In this document: one piece after another, positions 11,101-22,700 of the stretch
How positions within the stretch are numbered: position 1 is the stretch's first letter
Layout: each line of letters opens with the position of its first letter
Source: Cystobasidiopsis lactophilus
Lineage: Eukaryota; Basidiomycota; Agaricostilbomycetes; Agaricostilbales; Chionosphaeraceae
Length of the DNA: 64,000 nt
Direction of reading: 5' to 3'
NCBI GenBank assembly: GCA_001599975.1
Contig: BCIO01000003.1
Coordinates: forward strand, 868,001 to 932,000
Translations under genes and position numbers: made by a program
The notes under the pieces: model-generated
The model's input: the letters and a program-made list of their open reading frames with translations, nothing else
What the model was told of the DNA's origin: nothing
Database searches by the model: none

Positions 11101-12832
11101 TAGTTCATGCGGCGCACCAACTCGGTCGTATTCTGGATGCCGCGCGTCGAGCAATCCCGGCTGGTGTGAAGCAGTCCATAGCCGATACCCCCAAGTGCTG
11201 CGACGGCACGGCTGCGGACGTGGATGGAAGGGGCGGCCATTAGCCGAAGAATGCGGTTGATATCATGGGACGGCCCGCCAATCCAGTGCCGGACGAAGAC
11301 GTCGGGGTAGCGGTAAGCCAGGTTGGAGATCATAGTGAGAGCTTCCATGTGCGACTTGCGCGGCTTTTCGATGCTGGCGCCGGCGGCTTGAGGGAGGATG
11401 GAGAGGGCCGCTTCGGCAATGGCTTCAACGACGGGAGGGGCGAGGTCAGAAATGGGGAGGTGGATGGAGGAGATGGTGTACAGCGCGAAGCAGACGACTT
11501 CGCGGTCTTTGGGTTCTCGGAACTTGCGCGTGAGCGGGATTCGGGTGACCAAGTCGAGCAGAGCGATGCGCCGTTCCGCTATTCGAGCACACGAGTCAGC
11601 CTTCAATGTGCACAGAAGGTCGCGAGGCACTCACCCTTCAGCGTTTCGAAGTAGATGGGAAAGTGGAGTAAGACAGCGAGAACTTTGAGACCAGCCTGGG
11701 CGGCGTCAACTTGCATCCTGCGCTTGCGGATGTCCGAGTCGCTGCACCCGTGCTTCTTGTACTTGGTGTGCATGAGCGGGGAGGAGACCAGCGGGCTGGA
11801 CGAGCTGCCGTTCAGGAAGAAATTCGGAGGCGGGACGGGCGGCAAAAGGCCGCTGGCGTTCTTAGCAGAAGGAGCGCCCACAATGGGCAGCTGGGCCGAA
11901 AGGTGGATTGGAGAAGAAACGGGAGAAGAGCTGGGAGTCGTGTTGTCAAAGAGCGCTTGGAGGTCTCTGGTGATGCAGTCGGCCAAGACTTGGCACGCCG
12001 CTGCCACCAGCAGTTTCTCTTCGATGGACGACTTCTTAGAGTGGTGGGAAACGGCCCAAGCGCGGAGCTTGTTGGAGAGCACCGAGTAGGCGAACTCGAC
12101 ATCCCGGTTGTCCAAGGGTACGGCGACGCCGGTGGAGGTAAAAGCGTCGGCCAGGGTTGCAGGGTCATTCAGAGTCCTCTTTAGAGCGCCCAAGGAGGAA
12201 GCAGTGACCTGCTCAAAGGTCGGGTTGGGCCCCAAAGAAGACCGGATGGCGGCGCTTGACATGTGCTCCGAGAGGTCGATCAAAGTCAGGCTGCAGGCGG
12301 ATTGCGCGCGGGCAAGTCAGCACTTTGAGCTTTCCCGAGGCCGCAGGATCGAAAGGGAGGCGCACCTGTGCTTGCGTCCGCCAGCGTTGAAGCGCGTGCC
12401 CTCGTGCAGGGACTTGGCCAGGTGATTTGGGTGTGCTGTATTTTTTTGATCGGTGGTCTCAGATGCTTGCCTCGGGAGCGCCTGGGAGAGGGCAGGGAAC
12501 GCACCAGAGGGTTTAAGGATGCTCTTAGTGGCAGAGGAGGACGGGTCCGAGATGGGGGAGGACTCGACGGCGAGTTTGCGCGGCGGGCAGAGCTGGTCCG
12601 GGTCAGACGAGTCGAGGCGCTTCAAGGCGCGCTGTGGCCTGTACGGGTGATGCCTGTGCTTAGGGGAGAAGGTCGACTTGGGCGAGGTGACGGGCGAGCC
12701 AGGGTTGAATTGGACGCCGCGCTTTTGGCCGCGATGTTGTTGCTGCTTGATGAGGTTGAAGCCCAATGGCGAGGACGAGCAGTTGGTGTCCAAGGGCGTA
12801 AAAGCAGCTTCAGAAAAGGCGTGCCCAACCAT
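8109..12832 (-). CDS. RIF1: Rif1, telomere/replication-timing regulator
   Basis: Large (about 1500 aa) alpha-helical HEAT-repeat protein matching the Rap1-interacting factor 1 N-terminal domain. Helical repeats run through AERRIALLDLVTRIPL, HVRSRAVAALGGIGYGLL, WQHYIFALLCTS and LEPNYFKLWIQV. In yeasts and animals Rif1 recruits protein phosphatase 1 to restrain origin firing, caps telomeres and affects break repair. The N-terminal tail is disordered and Ser/Pro-rich with an RVxF-type motif (KRGVQF, residues 37-42) and a SILK motif (residues 104-107), both PP1 docking signatures, flanked by several SP sites. Close to the C-terminus is a basic cluster (KGLKRHLSEG, NKKRRTLTF). The last intron (about 8275-8332) joins RHLSEG to DAFANKKRR and gives the stop at 8109; reading through it would give a longer, unlikely tail. 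The middle section (8600-8850) is acidic and Pro/Gln-rich. Confidence 0.88.
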
Positions 12833-13379
12833 TGTGCATCGTCGAAGGGAGGAAGAGCAGCACGGACCGGAGTAAACAAATTTGGAGGGACCAAAACAAG
12901 GGGCAGGGCGCGTGACTTGAGGCGGCCGCCAGGAATGCTGGGCCTTTCGCAGTGCTAAGAACAGTCTCTCATGGCCATTTCAACATCCTATAACCGCCCA
13001 CAGCCTCGCTAGGCGTCGAGGTAGAAAGTGTGACCCGTTCCCAGCCGCTTGAAGGAGGGCACTCATGCTGTTTAATGAAATGCCCACAGCGTGCTAAAAT
13101 GACGCGTCTTTTTGGTGGTGATAGAAAGAGCACGATAGGCATAAGAGCCAACGCGATTCCCGATGCTGAGGGCGAGCATAGGATGTCAAGCTGGAAGAGA
13201 GGCGGTTTGAGCAGTGGAGGGACAAAAAGCCTTCAACAGGCGCTTTTTGGATGAAAGAAGAGCTTGTCGGGAAGGTTCAACCGTAATCGTGGTATCAACA
13301 GTGAATGAGCTAGCGCCGCTAAAAACCTCTGGCCATCAGACGAAGAAACGCAGTTTGAAGGCCGCGCGACCTACCTATG
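12833..13379. promoter_or_regulatory. RIF1 upstream region
   Basis: About 550 nt between the Rif1 start and the stop of the first F-box-like gene, both on the minus strand. It should contain the RIF1 promoter. No coding potential that survives inspection and no recognisable element. Confidence 0.5.
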
Positions 13380-14480
13380 TCACGCGGACGCAGCTGATTG
13401 GAAGAAGCTGGTGGGGGGAACGCCGAGCACCAGGCGGAGGTCGGGGCGGCCGGTGATCGCCGCAGGGACTTCGCTAGCCAGGGGGCGCAGCGGATGCAGG
13501 ACGACCAAGAGCTGGAGATTGGGGACGTGGTGCAGGCAGGAGGTGAGCTTCTTGATGACGACCCGAATATCGTACTCGATGATGTTGGAGCTAATCCTCA
13601 AAACAGCGAGCGAGGGCGGCAGGTGGCTGAAGAAGGGGGCGACGTCAAAGTCAAAATGGCCTTTAGCGCGGTTGAAAACGTCGAAGTTGACGTTCAAGAT
13701 CTCGAGGGCGACCAGCGAGCTGCAATGCCTGAGTGACGGCAACTCGTCAACCACGAAAGCCGAGGCAGCGAAGAGCGGCGATTCGGGAGGGCATGGCGCC
13801 AAGTTGAGGACGAAAAGCTGGGCGCCCACGAAGCGCACGATATTAAACAAATCTTTGGGCGGGACGTCGACGAGATACAGTTCGCGGAGGGCGGCAGTGA
13901 AATACACATTCTGGCCGGGGGCATAGGCGAGCGGGTTGGGCGCGATGGCCAGATGACCGAGCTTGAGCGTGTGGATCTGAGGCGGGTTGGCCGGCAGGGT
14001 GAAGTGAGGGACGGCGACCCAGGTGTTTTCGAGCGACAGCACGACCAGTTCCGAGTATTTCGCGATCAGGAAGTTCATCGACTCGCCATCCAGCAGCTGG
14101 CGCCCACACAGCTTCAGAGACTTCATCTTCTTGCCTGGGAATCCAAGGTAAAGGTGCCAGGCCACGCGGAAATCGCAGTTGAAGATCGTTAGTTCCTCGA
14201 CATTGGCGCAGCGGCTGAGGATGGTGCAGCCTATGAAACCAGTTTGATCATCGGCGGCGAGGCTGAATCGTCGGATCAGGCTGGCTGGATCCCATGGCGC
14301 TATGACGAGGGTACGACAAAGCTCGAAATGGGCCGTGGCGTCTCGCAGGTGGCAGTCCCGGTAAATCCTGGCTCGCACGAACGGAAGGAGTCCTTTGCAG
14401 ATGAACGCCCGACCCTGCTTGGGTGATTCGAGATAGCTGATGACGCGGGCGAGCACTTCCATTGGCCACACGGAGATCAT
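13380..14480 (-). CDS. F-box/LRR-like protein, paralogue A
   Basis: Intronless, 366 aa from Met at 14480; an in-frame Met at 14516 adds 12 residues. The N-terminus (SVWPMEVLARVISYLESP) has the shape of an F-box (Pro-x-Glu-[LV] followed by hydrophobic helices), as in substrate receptors of SCF ubiquitin ligases. The rest is made of irregular leucine-rich units such as VEELTIFNCDF, MKSLKLCGRQLL, LVVLSLENTW, IHTLKLGHLAI, ALRELYLVDV and LVALEILNVNF, about 25-30 residues apart, consistent with an LRR solenoid. It is a diverged tandem paralogue of the next gene: ICKGLLPFVRARIYRDCHL here matches MCRALLPAIRARIYRSVDL there. Basidiomycetes commonly have large families of such proteins. The target is unknown. 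Confidence 0.75.
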   Translation of the reverse strand: MISVWPMEVLARVISYLESPKQGRAFICKGLLPFVRARIYRDCHLRDATAHFELCRTLVIAPWDPASLIRRFSLAADDQTGFIGCTILSRCANVEELTIFNCDFRVAWHLYLGFPGKKMKSLKLCGRQLLDGESMNFLIAKYSELVVLSLENTWVAVPHFTLPANPPQIHTLKLGHLAIAPNPLAYAPGQNVYFTAALRELYLVDVPPKDLFNIVRFVGAQLFVLNLAPCPPESPLFAASAFVVDELPSLRHCSSLVALEILNVNFDVFNRAKGHFDFDVAPFFSHLPPSLAVLRISSNIIEYDIRVVIKKLTSCLHHVPNLQLLVVLHPLRPLASEVPAAITGRPDLRLVLGVPPTSFFQSAASA

Positions 14481-14710
14481 TTTGGGCTGTCCTGTGCGTG
14501 CAAGGACTGTCTTCACGCAGCTGTCGTCGTGAAGGGCGGCTCAAATTTTCTGAAGCGCTTTTCCTGTCCGGCCATGGCCAGTCGCGAAGCGCAGTGCTGG
14601 TAGACCTCTCCAGTGGCACCTGGCGTTCTAAAGTGACTTATAGCACTAGTACAAGTGCAACAATGGATGCTACGATGTGCAGGAACCTTACTACAAACAC
14701 TCGCCGAACT

Positions 14711-15957
14711 TCAGTCGCCACTCACCCCCTCATCACTCCCATCCTTCAAGCCCAAGACTGACTCCGACAGACCAAAAGCCAGCTTCAATTGAGGTCGTTG
14801 CGGGAAAGGAAACGCAGTGCGGATGTCCTCGTGCGTCCGAAGCACGTACAGCTCTTCGAGATCAGGGAGAAAGCTGAGGAGCGAGAGTTTGTCGAGGACG
14901 TGCTTGCAGAAAATCGAGTGCTCGAGGCCGTAGCTGGTTATTCGCACAAACGTCAGGGTGGAAGGCAAGAAGTTCCAAAAGGCCGGTGCGTCTGGTCAAT
15001 GTATCGTTAGCTGGCGTCAAAATAGATGGTGGCAGTGACACGCACCCGAGCCGGACCCATAGAGCGAAAGGTCCTCGATATGTAACACTTCGAGACGCTT
15101 GCAGCTGGACAAGTTTAGGTGAGGTGAGGAGGGCGCCGTGTGAAGATCCAGTTTCAAAGATCGCAGCTGAGGGCCGACAGCTTGCAAGATAGCGGCAATG
15201 TCCGATAGATGCGAGCACTCCATGTCGAGGTGTCGAAGAGAGAGCCCGAAAAACGGTGACCGAGTGAGCGAATGCTGAGAGATGGCGCCAGCTCCGCGGA
15301 CGTGCGACAGACGGACAGATTTGATGGTGTGCGGCGGCGGTGTTAAGGATGGTCCCTCGTCCAGGCATCCTTCATCGAACTCGAAGGATAGCAAGAGTGG
15401 AAGGCGCATGATGAGAGGGTGAAGAGAGCTGGAGAGCATCATTTCGTTCTCCGGTGAAGACAGGGTGAGCTGCCGGAGATGCTGTCCAGGGATCTCCTGT
15501 GATGTCAGGCGTTAGTGAATGGTTATGACTAGGTCAAGGAAGGACCAACCCGACTGAGCAATTCCAGCAACCGATTCCCGCACTTGTAGACCCTCAAGCT
15601 TTCCAAGCGCAAGCAAGATACAAGGATCGCAAAGCCGATGGAGCCGCACCACTTGGCGGAGAAGGACAGCTCCTTGATCAGGAGAGCAGGCGACCACTCA
15701 GCTTGACGAATCGTGCGCCACAGCTTAGACGCGGTTGCCGGCGAGCGAGACTTGAAAGTGAATAGGTCGACGCTTCTGTAGATCCTCGCCCTGATGGCTG
15801 GAAGCAGTGCTCTACACATGAACCCCTGCAGCAGCCGGGACAAGTTTGAAGAGTATTGAAGGTCGACCGCGGCAATGCACTGTTCGATTACCTCGACAGG
15901 CAATAAGACAGGCAGGTTGGTCGCGAGCGTGGACATGGTGGGGTCAATGGTTGCCAT
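14711..15957 (-). CDS. F-box/LRR-like protein, paralogue B
   Basis: The start at 15957 (MATIDPTMSTLATN) avoids a longer Met frame at 16179 that would run into the neighbouring gene's 3' end. Three exons are seen: about 15957-15550, 15495-15050 and 14980-14711. LLPVEVIEQCIAAVD occupies the F-box position, followed by the conserved GFMCRALLPAIRARIYRSVDL and LRR-type units (LRLESLRVYKCGNRLLELL, LSLRHLDMECSHL, LRSLKLDLHTA, LEVLHIEDLSLYG, LTFVRITSYGL, LEELYVLRTH). It shares order and key words with paralogue A but has introns, so the two are an old duplication or one copy lost introns. Putative SCF adaptor by family resemblance only. Confidence 0.72.
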
Positions 15958-16108
15958 TGTGCAATTTGATGGGGCTGATGGCCTCGTTGGGAAAGTTGAA
16001 GGAGTTGGGAGCGGATCAACCTTCACGATGGCTGCTTTATCATTGCCGGGCGATTTCCTCGGGATAAAATCCAGGGCGCCGCGAGATTCACAGGAGATGT
16101 ACAAGACA

Positions 16109-17748
16109 CTACTTCCGATAACACTTGTAGAAGGTCGACTCCAGCAGGTCTTGAGCGTGGCGTGAAGCTGGGTCGCCAACGTGATAGACGAGCTGGAACA
16201 TATGGATCGCCACTCCGTCGGCTGGGGCGATGATACCGGTTGGACCTGTCAGTCCTTCCCATGTTCCACCTCCTGGCTTGCGTCCGTTAGGCAGATCGAC
16301 GTAGTTGACCAAATAGCCCAAGCCGAAGGCAAGGTCGGTCGCCTTGACCTGGCCGACCCAAGGCCGGTGCTCCCAGTTCACTTTCAGGAAGCCCAGCAGG
16401 CTCTCCTTTGCCTTGTCGGGGTACTCGGTGCGAAAGAGCTCCTTGCCGGTCTCTGGCTTCTTGAAGAGCTTGTTCTCCTTCCCTTGGACCGCTCGGAGCA
16501 CCTCGCCCATGATCTTAGAGTACTCGTCGCCGTTAGTGACTAGCGTGACGTCGCCCAGCGGAGCGTCAGCAGTGGAGGAAACGGTTCCGAGGTGCCAGGG
16601 CGAAGTCTTGTCGAAGTCCTTGCCCGGCTCTCGAAAGCCGTAGATGGAGCGTGGGTCATCGGTCCAATTGAACGTCGTGTTGGTCAGACCGAGAGGTTTG
16701 CAGATGTTCTCTTGCAGGAGCTGGTCCAAGTCCTTGCCAGTGACCTTTTGAAGGATCAAGCCGGCAGAGCCCAGACCTGGTGGGCTAATCAGCCGCCGCT
16801 TTCGAAGTGGCGAGCAAAAAGAAGTTCTCTCACCCATGCCATACACTGCGTCAGAACCTGGTTCAAACTCGACCGGTCCGTGGGCATGCTCCTGAGGGCA
16901 CAACTCAGGAAGTGCGTGATAGCCAAAGGACAAGCAACCCGGCTCACAGCTGCGAAGAAGTTTTTGTCCGGCCTGTTCGGGGTGACCGAAAAATAGCGCT
17001 CCTTGCACTTTGAAGCTGCGATTGATGGGTCAGCTCACGAAGAGAAAAGGATGGCCGCAGGAAAGCGCACTCAATCCCAGATAGGGCAAGCTGGGCATAA
17101 ACGTCAGCATGGCCTCGCCAGGGGCACAGGCACAGAACGAATTACCCGCCACGGTGATCGCAAAGGTGCCTCCAAGTGAGAGGTGTTGCAACACTGCTCA
17201 AAGGGTCAGTGGCAAGTCTTGCACCTGTACGCCGGTTAACGCACGGCTCCAAGATTGGCTTTCCATCATCCGTGTAGCCCTTCAAGATCTTGTCGTATTC
17301 CCAGTCGGGGGCGAACTTGGACACGGGATCATCCAGGCCAAACAGGCCTTGCTCGACGCATTGTAGAACGACCAGCGGCGCCACCAATTTCGACGCAGAA
17401 TACACCCGACCAATCGTCCTTTAAACAACCCTTCTGAGAATCCTCATACGAAGATCAGGGGAAGATCTGGGAAACCAACTGGGCGTTGAAGTCGGGCGTG
17501 CTCGAGCCAGAATAAACAACGTTGCGCTCGGCGTCGCGGGCAATGAACACCATCCCAGTCTCTGGCATGACCAAGTCTCCAGACACCTTGGGGTCGACGA
17601 GGCCCTTGATGGCGGCATCCAGGCGGTCGAACTGGCCCGCGCTCGGCTTGGTGGGCGCTTTTGCCTCGTCACCAGCAGGAGCGCTCGCCTGCCCAGGCAG
17701 GTGCAGGCTCTTGATCGCAGAATCCAAGCGGTCAATCAATCCGGCCAT
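16109..17748 (-). CDS. Class C beta-lactamase-fold serine hydrolase
   Basis: Member of the beta-lactamase/transpeptidase-like (AmpC/EstB/LovD) superfamily; in fungi these act as esterases, transesterases or amidases. The catalytic SxxK motif is VYSASKLVAPL, with LDDPVSKFAPDWEYDK downstream as usual. The YxN-equivalent is YGMG, joined by an intron to LGSAGLILQKVTGKDL. The C-terminal domain (ICKPLGLTNTTFNW, DEYSKIMGEVL, AFGLGYLVNYVD, GPTGIIAPADGVAIHMFQ) matches the family, including a Gly-rich strand where the KTG-like motif sits. The N-terminus has two similar segments (IDRLDSAIKSLHLPG and FDRLDAAIKGLVDPK), an internal duplication. No signal peptide, so probably cytosolic. The region around 17050-17150 has an uncertain exon border. 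It is divergent from the zuotin gene. Confidence 0.82.
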
Positions 17749-18079
17749 GCTGGAAGATGCGGAGCAAGATCAGCCCCAGCAGCGGCAGCCTAGCGCAGTG
17801 GGGAGCCTGACGAACGGAGGAGACGCGGGGATTTCACGAGCGGAAGAATTGCCGAGGCAGGAAGCAGGCTTGGATCTTTGTACACTTAGGCGGCCTGGGA
17901 AGCAAAAGACCACAAATCAACCGCAGCGGCAGGAAGGGCACTTCGACGACGCGGAGTGAAGTTTGCTCTTGCCCGTCCATCTTTCAGATCTGCTTCGTGA
18001 CTTTTGGGCATTCATAAGAAGCTCATTCAGTCCAAATAGCAACAAGAGGGACGAATCAAGCGAGAGCCGAGGGAAAATC
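17749..18079. promoter_or_regulatory. Divergent promoter, beta-lactamase-like gene / zuotin
   Basis: About 330 nt separate the two start codons (17748 on minus, 18080 on plus), so both promoters must lie here. No specific motif was identified. Confidence 0.6.
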
Positions 18080-19647
18080 ATGTCGTTGATGGAGCCTCTT
18101 GGTGAGGTCGACCTGCTCATGTTTGCCTTGAACGCAAGGCTGATGCTGTTGCTAAACCCCGCAGTCCTGCCTTTCTTGGCACCAGACTTCAAGCCTGGTG
18201 TGCACGGCAAGCTGTCTGGTGAGCATCTTGGCGGCCAACAGCGCGCTCATGCTGATCCTCAAAAATTTTAATGCAGACCCAATCAAGACCAGCATCCTGC
18301 CTGCCGGTCCTGCTTTTTTGGGCTACGCTCGCCGGGCTCAGCACAACCTGTCCTTCGAGGCAGACGACGCGGCCGAGGCGGATTTGGCGGCCAAGACGGC
18401 GGCTTCGACCAACTACAACTCAGACGATGAAGATGCCGTTGAGTCCGAGGCCGAGAGCCCGGCTCTGCTCAACCAGGACCCTAAGGAATGGAAGGTTCGT
18501 GTGGCCCTACTATAGCCCTTCTTCCTGTGGGCTGAAGAAGGAACATTTGACAGAAACAAGACCATTATGAAGTCTTGGGCCTGAGCAAGCTGCGCTACAA
18601 GGCTACCCCTGGCCAGATCAAGAAGGCCCACCGCAAGAAGGTCCTCAAGCACCACCCTGACAAGAAGGCGGCGGCCGAGCACAACGCGAACGACGACTCG
18701 TTCTTCAAGTGCATCGCCAAAGCCATGGAGGTGCTTTCCAACCCGACCAAGCGCCGCCAGTTCGACTCGGTGGACAAGGCTGTCGACGATGATGACGTTC
18801 CTTCCAAGCCCATCAAGGGCGAGGCCGAGTGGTTCGCCGCCTGGGGCCCTGTCTTCCAGCGCGAGTCTCGCTTCTCCGACTCCAAGACGCCCGCTCCTCT
18901 GCTCGGCGACATGTCCACCACCAAGCCCGAAGTCGAGCAGTTCTACGACTTTTGGTACAACTTCGACTCGTGGCGCTCGTTCGAGTACGAGGACGACGAG
19001 ATCAACGAGGGCTCGGACAGCCGGGACGAGAAGCGCTACCGCGAGCGCAAGAACCGGGCCGAGCGCGCCCGCAAGAAGAAGGAGGACAACACCCGCCTCC
19101 GCACCATCGTTGACACCGCCTTGGCCCAGGACCCCCGGATCAAGAAGTTCAAGCAGGACGAGAAGGCGGCTCGCGATGCTAAGCGAAAGCCCAAGCCGGC
19201 CGATTTGGCCAAGCAGGAGGCGGCCAAGAAGGTCGAGGAGGACAAGGCGGCCAAGGAGGCAGAGGCCAAAAAGTCGGTCGACGACAAGGTTGGTTCATTC
19301 GCTTCAATTTTTTTCATCGGGGCCCATCAGCTCAAGCGCTATGGCAGGTTTCCCGAGATGCTGCCAAGAAGGCCAAGGAGGCCGCTCGCAAGAACTTGAA
19401 GAAGGACAAGAAGGCCATTTCAGCCCTTGTGCCCACCCTCAACTACTTCGAGCCCGCTGGCACCAGCGTGCCGGCCGCTTCCATTGAGGGCTACCTCACC
19501 GAGCTCGACGCCATCTTGGACAAGCTCGAGCCCGAGAATGTTGCTGCTCTCAAGGCGGCATGCGAGAAGGCGAAGGCCGACCCTGCGGCGGTCAAAGCAA
19601 CCATCAAGGACGCGGCCCCTCAAGGCCTGGCTCTCAAGTGGTTTTAG
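18080..19647 (+). CDS. ZUO1: Zuotin, ribosome-associated J-domain co-chaperone
   Basis: Partner of the Hsp70 Ssz1 in the ribosome-associated complex, stimulating Ssb at the tunnel exit (MPP11/DNAJC2 family). The J-domain is complete (DHYEVLGLSKLRYKATPGQ ... HHPDKK, HPD intact). It is followed by the zuotin homology domain (FFKCIAKAMEVLSNPTKRRQFDS, EQFYDFWYNFDSWRSFEY), the long charged helix (RYRERKNRAERARKKKEDN), and a C-terminal four-helix-like part (YLTELDAILDKLEPENV). The J-domain exon is preceded by an intron directly after NQDPKEWK. Two upstream introns, about 18102-18164 and 18220-18274, join MSLMEPL to VLPFLAPDFKPGVHGKLS and then DPIKTSILPAG, giving a start at 18080. A further intron interrupts the charged region near 19289-19347. 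No SANT domains follow, as in fungal rather than animal members. Confidence 0.93.
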
Positions 19648-19780
19648 ACGTGCAATGCAGATCACAGTCCCATTCAACTAGCAAGCCACGTGTTCGTGCA
19701 ATTAGAAGAGTTGTGGCGTGGGAAGTGGTACAGTTTACAAGAGATGAGCGCGCCCAAGGTGAGGGGCCCAAAGTGTTCGT

Positions 19781-22700
19781 TCAGTTCTGCAAGCGACATG
19801 AGCAACAGCCTTTCGTCTGAACGAGCAAAAACCTTACAAGGAATCGTCGACACCCAACAGCGCCGCAGAGGCAGGGGATCTTCAGCTCGGCAGCTTCGAC
19901 CGCGAATTTGTAGTCTGTGTGCAGAGATCCTGGGTAAGACACTGGAGAAGGTCAGATTGTGACCAAAACACACCATAAGTAATCTCATCGCCGGCTTCGA
20001 TTGCCTGGCGAGCGTAAATGACAATCTTCTTCTCGTTGTTGATCGTGATGATCTTGGCGATGCAGTTGGGGTTGCAAGAGTGATTGATGAGTCGGCTGTG
20101 CCATAAGTATCAGTCAAAATGTCCGAAGAAGCGGCACAAACGAGAAATAAGCACACCTCATGCTGCCCTTCTTGGTGGCGTCCACCACGAAATCATCGTC
20201 CACTCGGAACAGATAAGACGAGCCGATGCCCATGCGCTCGTATTGCTTCTCTCGCCGATCCGCAATTTGTTGCCTGATGAAGGGACGCTTGAGATGGGTC
20301 TGAAGAAGAGAAAAGAAAAGACTCTCACCTGATGAACTCGCCGACATATTCGACAATGAGGTCGCCGGCAGGGATATATTCCATCGTATAAAGACCCCAG
20401 TCGTCTGTGAAGAAAAAAGGTGACGAATGAGCGGCTGCAACAAGGGCTAGAGTCGATCGGTACTCACGAATGGGACTTCGAGCGAACTTGAGCTGCTTCT
20501 TTCGGGCTCGGAGCTGGTTGAACTTGAGCACATCCGTTTTGTCGGACGCGGCGCCCTTGCCCAAGTCGACACCGAGTGCCAACCTTCGGGTCTGCGCTCG
20601 GGCACTGCGAGAGACGGAAATGGAGCTGGCGGTGGCCGAGACATCGACCATGGCTCGGTTGCGCTGGGGCAGGTAAGCCGACTTCTGGGCGGCCGCGATC
20701 TTGTAGTAGCCTTCCGTGCGCGCGGCCCCAGTCTGATGAGCTGAGACGGTGAGATCGTCTTCGTCGTCGTCCTTCTGCGGTTCGGGGTGGAGAGTATCAT
20801 GGGTCTGGAGGCGCTTGAGTGCCATTTGGAGATAGAAAAAATCTTCCTCGTCGTCGGCCAGACCAGCCGCGAACGGGTTGACCTCCTCGCCATCAGGCAC
20901 AGAATAAGAGGCCCACAGCTCGGCCTTGGTAGGCGTCGCTGGCTCGCTCGCTTGATCAACCGAAATGTCAACGACCATGGGCGAGTCGGACTGGCGCGGT
21001 CGCTCGGTCCTGGTCCGGTTCGCGCGAGGCTTGGTCCACATTGTGGCCTTCTTCTTCCGCTTGGCGGCTGGCTTCTTGGCCGCGTCCTTCTCGGCCGCCG
21101 CTGTCGCTGCCGCTGGCATCGCTTCGTCTTCGCTCGAGGTAAAGTCGATCTCCTTGCGCATCGGCTCCTTGATCGAAGCAGGCGGCAGAAGAGCAGCGCC
21201 GTTCGCTTCGGCCTTGACCTGGACCTCTGGCTCGCCTTCATCACTGCTTGTAAAGACCGCCTTCTTCTTTTTCTTCTTATCTGCCTTTGCTGCTTTGCTG
21301 CCTGGTGACCCTTCGACCCGAGCCCCCTCTGGCAACGCCACCACCGCTCCGTTTTGGGCCTTGTAAGGCTCGGCCGGCTTCTCCAACGATGTCGTGCTCG
21401 TCTTGGTGTTGCGTTGAGAAGAAGTGTCTGACAGAGAGGTGTCGTCCCTGACAGACTCTGAAATGACGGACTCGGTTTCGACGGGCTTGAGAACGCGCGG
21501 TGGTGGAACAGGCAGAGGTGGCGCGCCAGCAGCCCAAGTGGGCTTGGCTGGCAGCAGTTCGGGATGGGCAATCTTGATGGAGCGGCTGGGGATTTCTTTC
21601 CGAGGCGGCAGAGGCTTCGTCTTGCGTTGGAAGGACGGCAACTTGAGCACCGGTTGTTTCCCAGTCCTGTCTCCACTCGATGGACCCGCTCCATCCCCTG
21701 AGTTCTCCCGAGACATAGTGGGCGGCGAATAAGCGGAAGTCGAAGCCACAGCAGGAGGCGAGCCGGCTGGCGAAGAAGCGATTTCTTTCGGCGGCGAAAT
21801 GGGCGATGGCGGGATGGGCTTACCGAAGCTCGTTGCAGGCTTAGCCGGCAGACCCGGCGCCAAGGGAGGAAGAGAAGCGTAGGCGGCGGGCTGGTTGGCT
21901 CGAAGGCGGTCCGTGACTTCTGCCCGCTTGACGAGCAGCTCTCGCACTTTGGGGTCCACGATCCGGTTCTTCAAGTCCTTTTCGAAAGCAAAAGCCATCT
22001 CTCTGAAAATGATTTGCTTCGCTCGATGGATCAGCTGGGCGCGGGAGGGGCCGGAGAAGAAAGGCTGGTTGCGCTCGATGGTGGCGGGAGGGGGAGCGGT
22101 AGAGGTAGAAGGCTCTGGCTGCGCCGTGAAGAGCGGTTTCCGAACGACAGGCTTTTCACCGGGCTGAACAGGCAAAGGTGGTGCCGGGTGAAGAGAGAAT
22201 TGGAGGACGCGGCCAAAGAGCATCCGTTGCTCGAGCACCATGTGCGCCTTTCTTGCCGAGTCGTGGTACAAGAAGGTCACATACCAGTTTTCCGGGTCGG
22301 CAAAGATCTTGAGACAGAAAGAAGACAAAATTAACGGTGGAACAGATGGATAAAGTGTAAAGACTGCCTACCTCGGCCGGCTTGAAGGCGTTGAAATGGT
22401 TCCTGAGCTGGGCTTCGAGGTACATGACCGGCCGACCAGCAATATAAGCGCCAAAGTTAGACTTGGGCACCTGCAAGTGCTCCCTGCCATTGATGGACAG
22501 CTGGCGAAGGGCGTTGATGCGAGCCACGGCGTCAAACTCTTCGAGCGTCTTGGCCCTCCTGAAGCCGATGTTGGAAGGAGTGGTGCTGTCTGATGCTTCT
22601 GCTGGTGTTTTATCGGGAGATTCTGTTGCTGGCGCGGCGGCGGCGGTAGGGGAGGGCTTGATGGGCGAAGGAGAGAGGTCAATGTTGGACTTGGGAAAGT

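Noticed and set aside
11265-12184. Plus-strand frames of 129-157 codons opposite RIF1
   Set aside because: They mirror the helical-repeat exons and contain only Arg/Gly/Ala-rich sequence.
20447-21694. A 415-codon minus-strand frame
   Set aside because: Shifted shadow of the disordered SET1 exon; Arg/Ser/Pro-rich with no motif, while the SET1 frame contains the N-SET domain.
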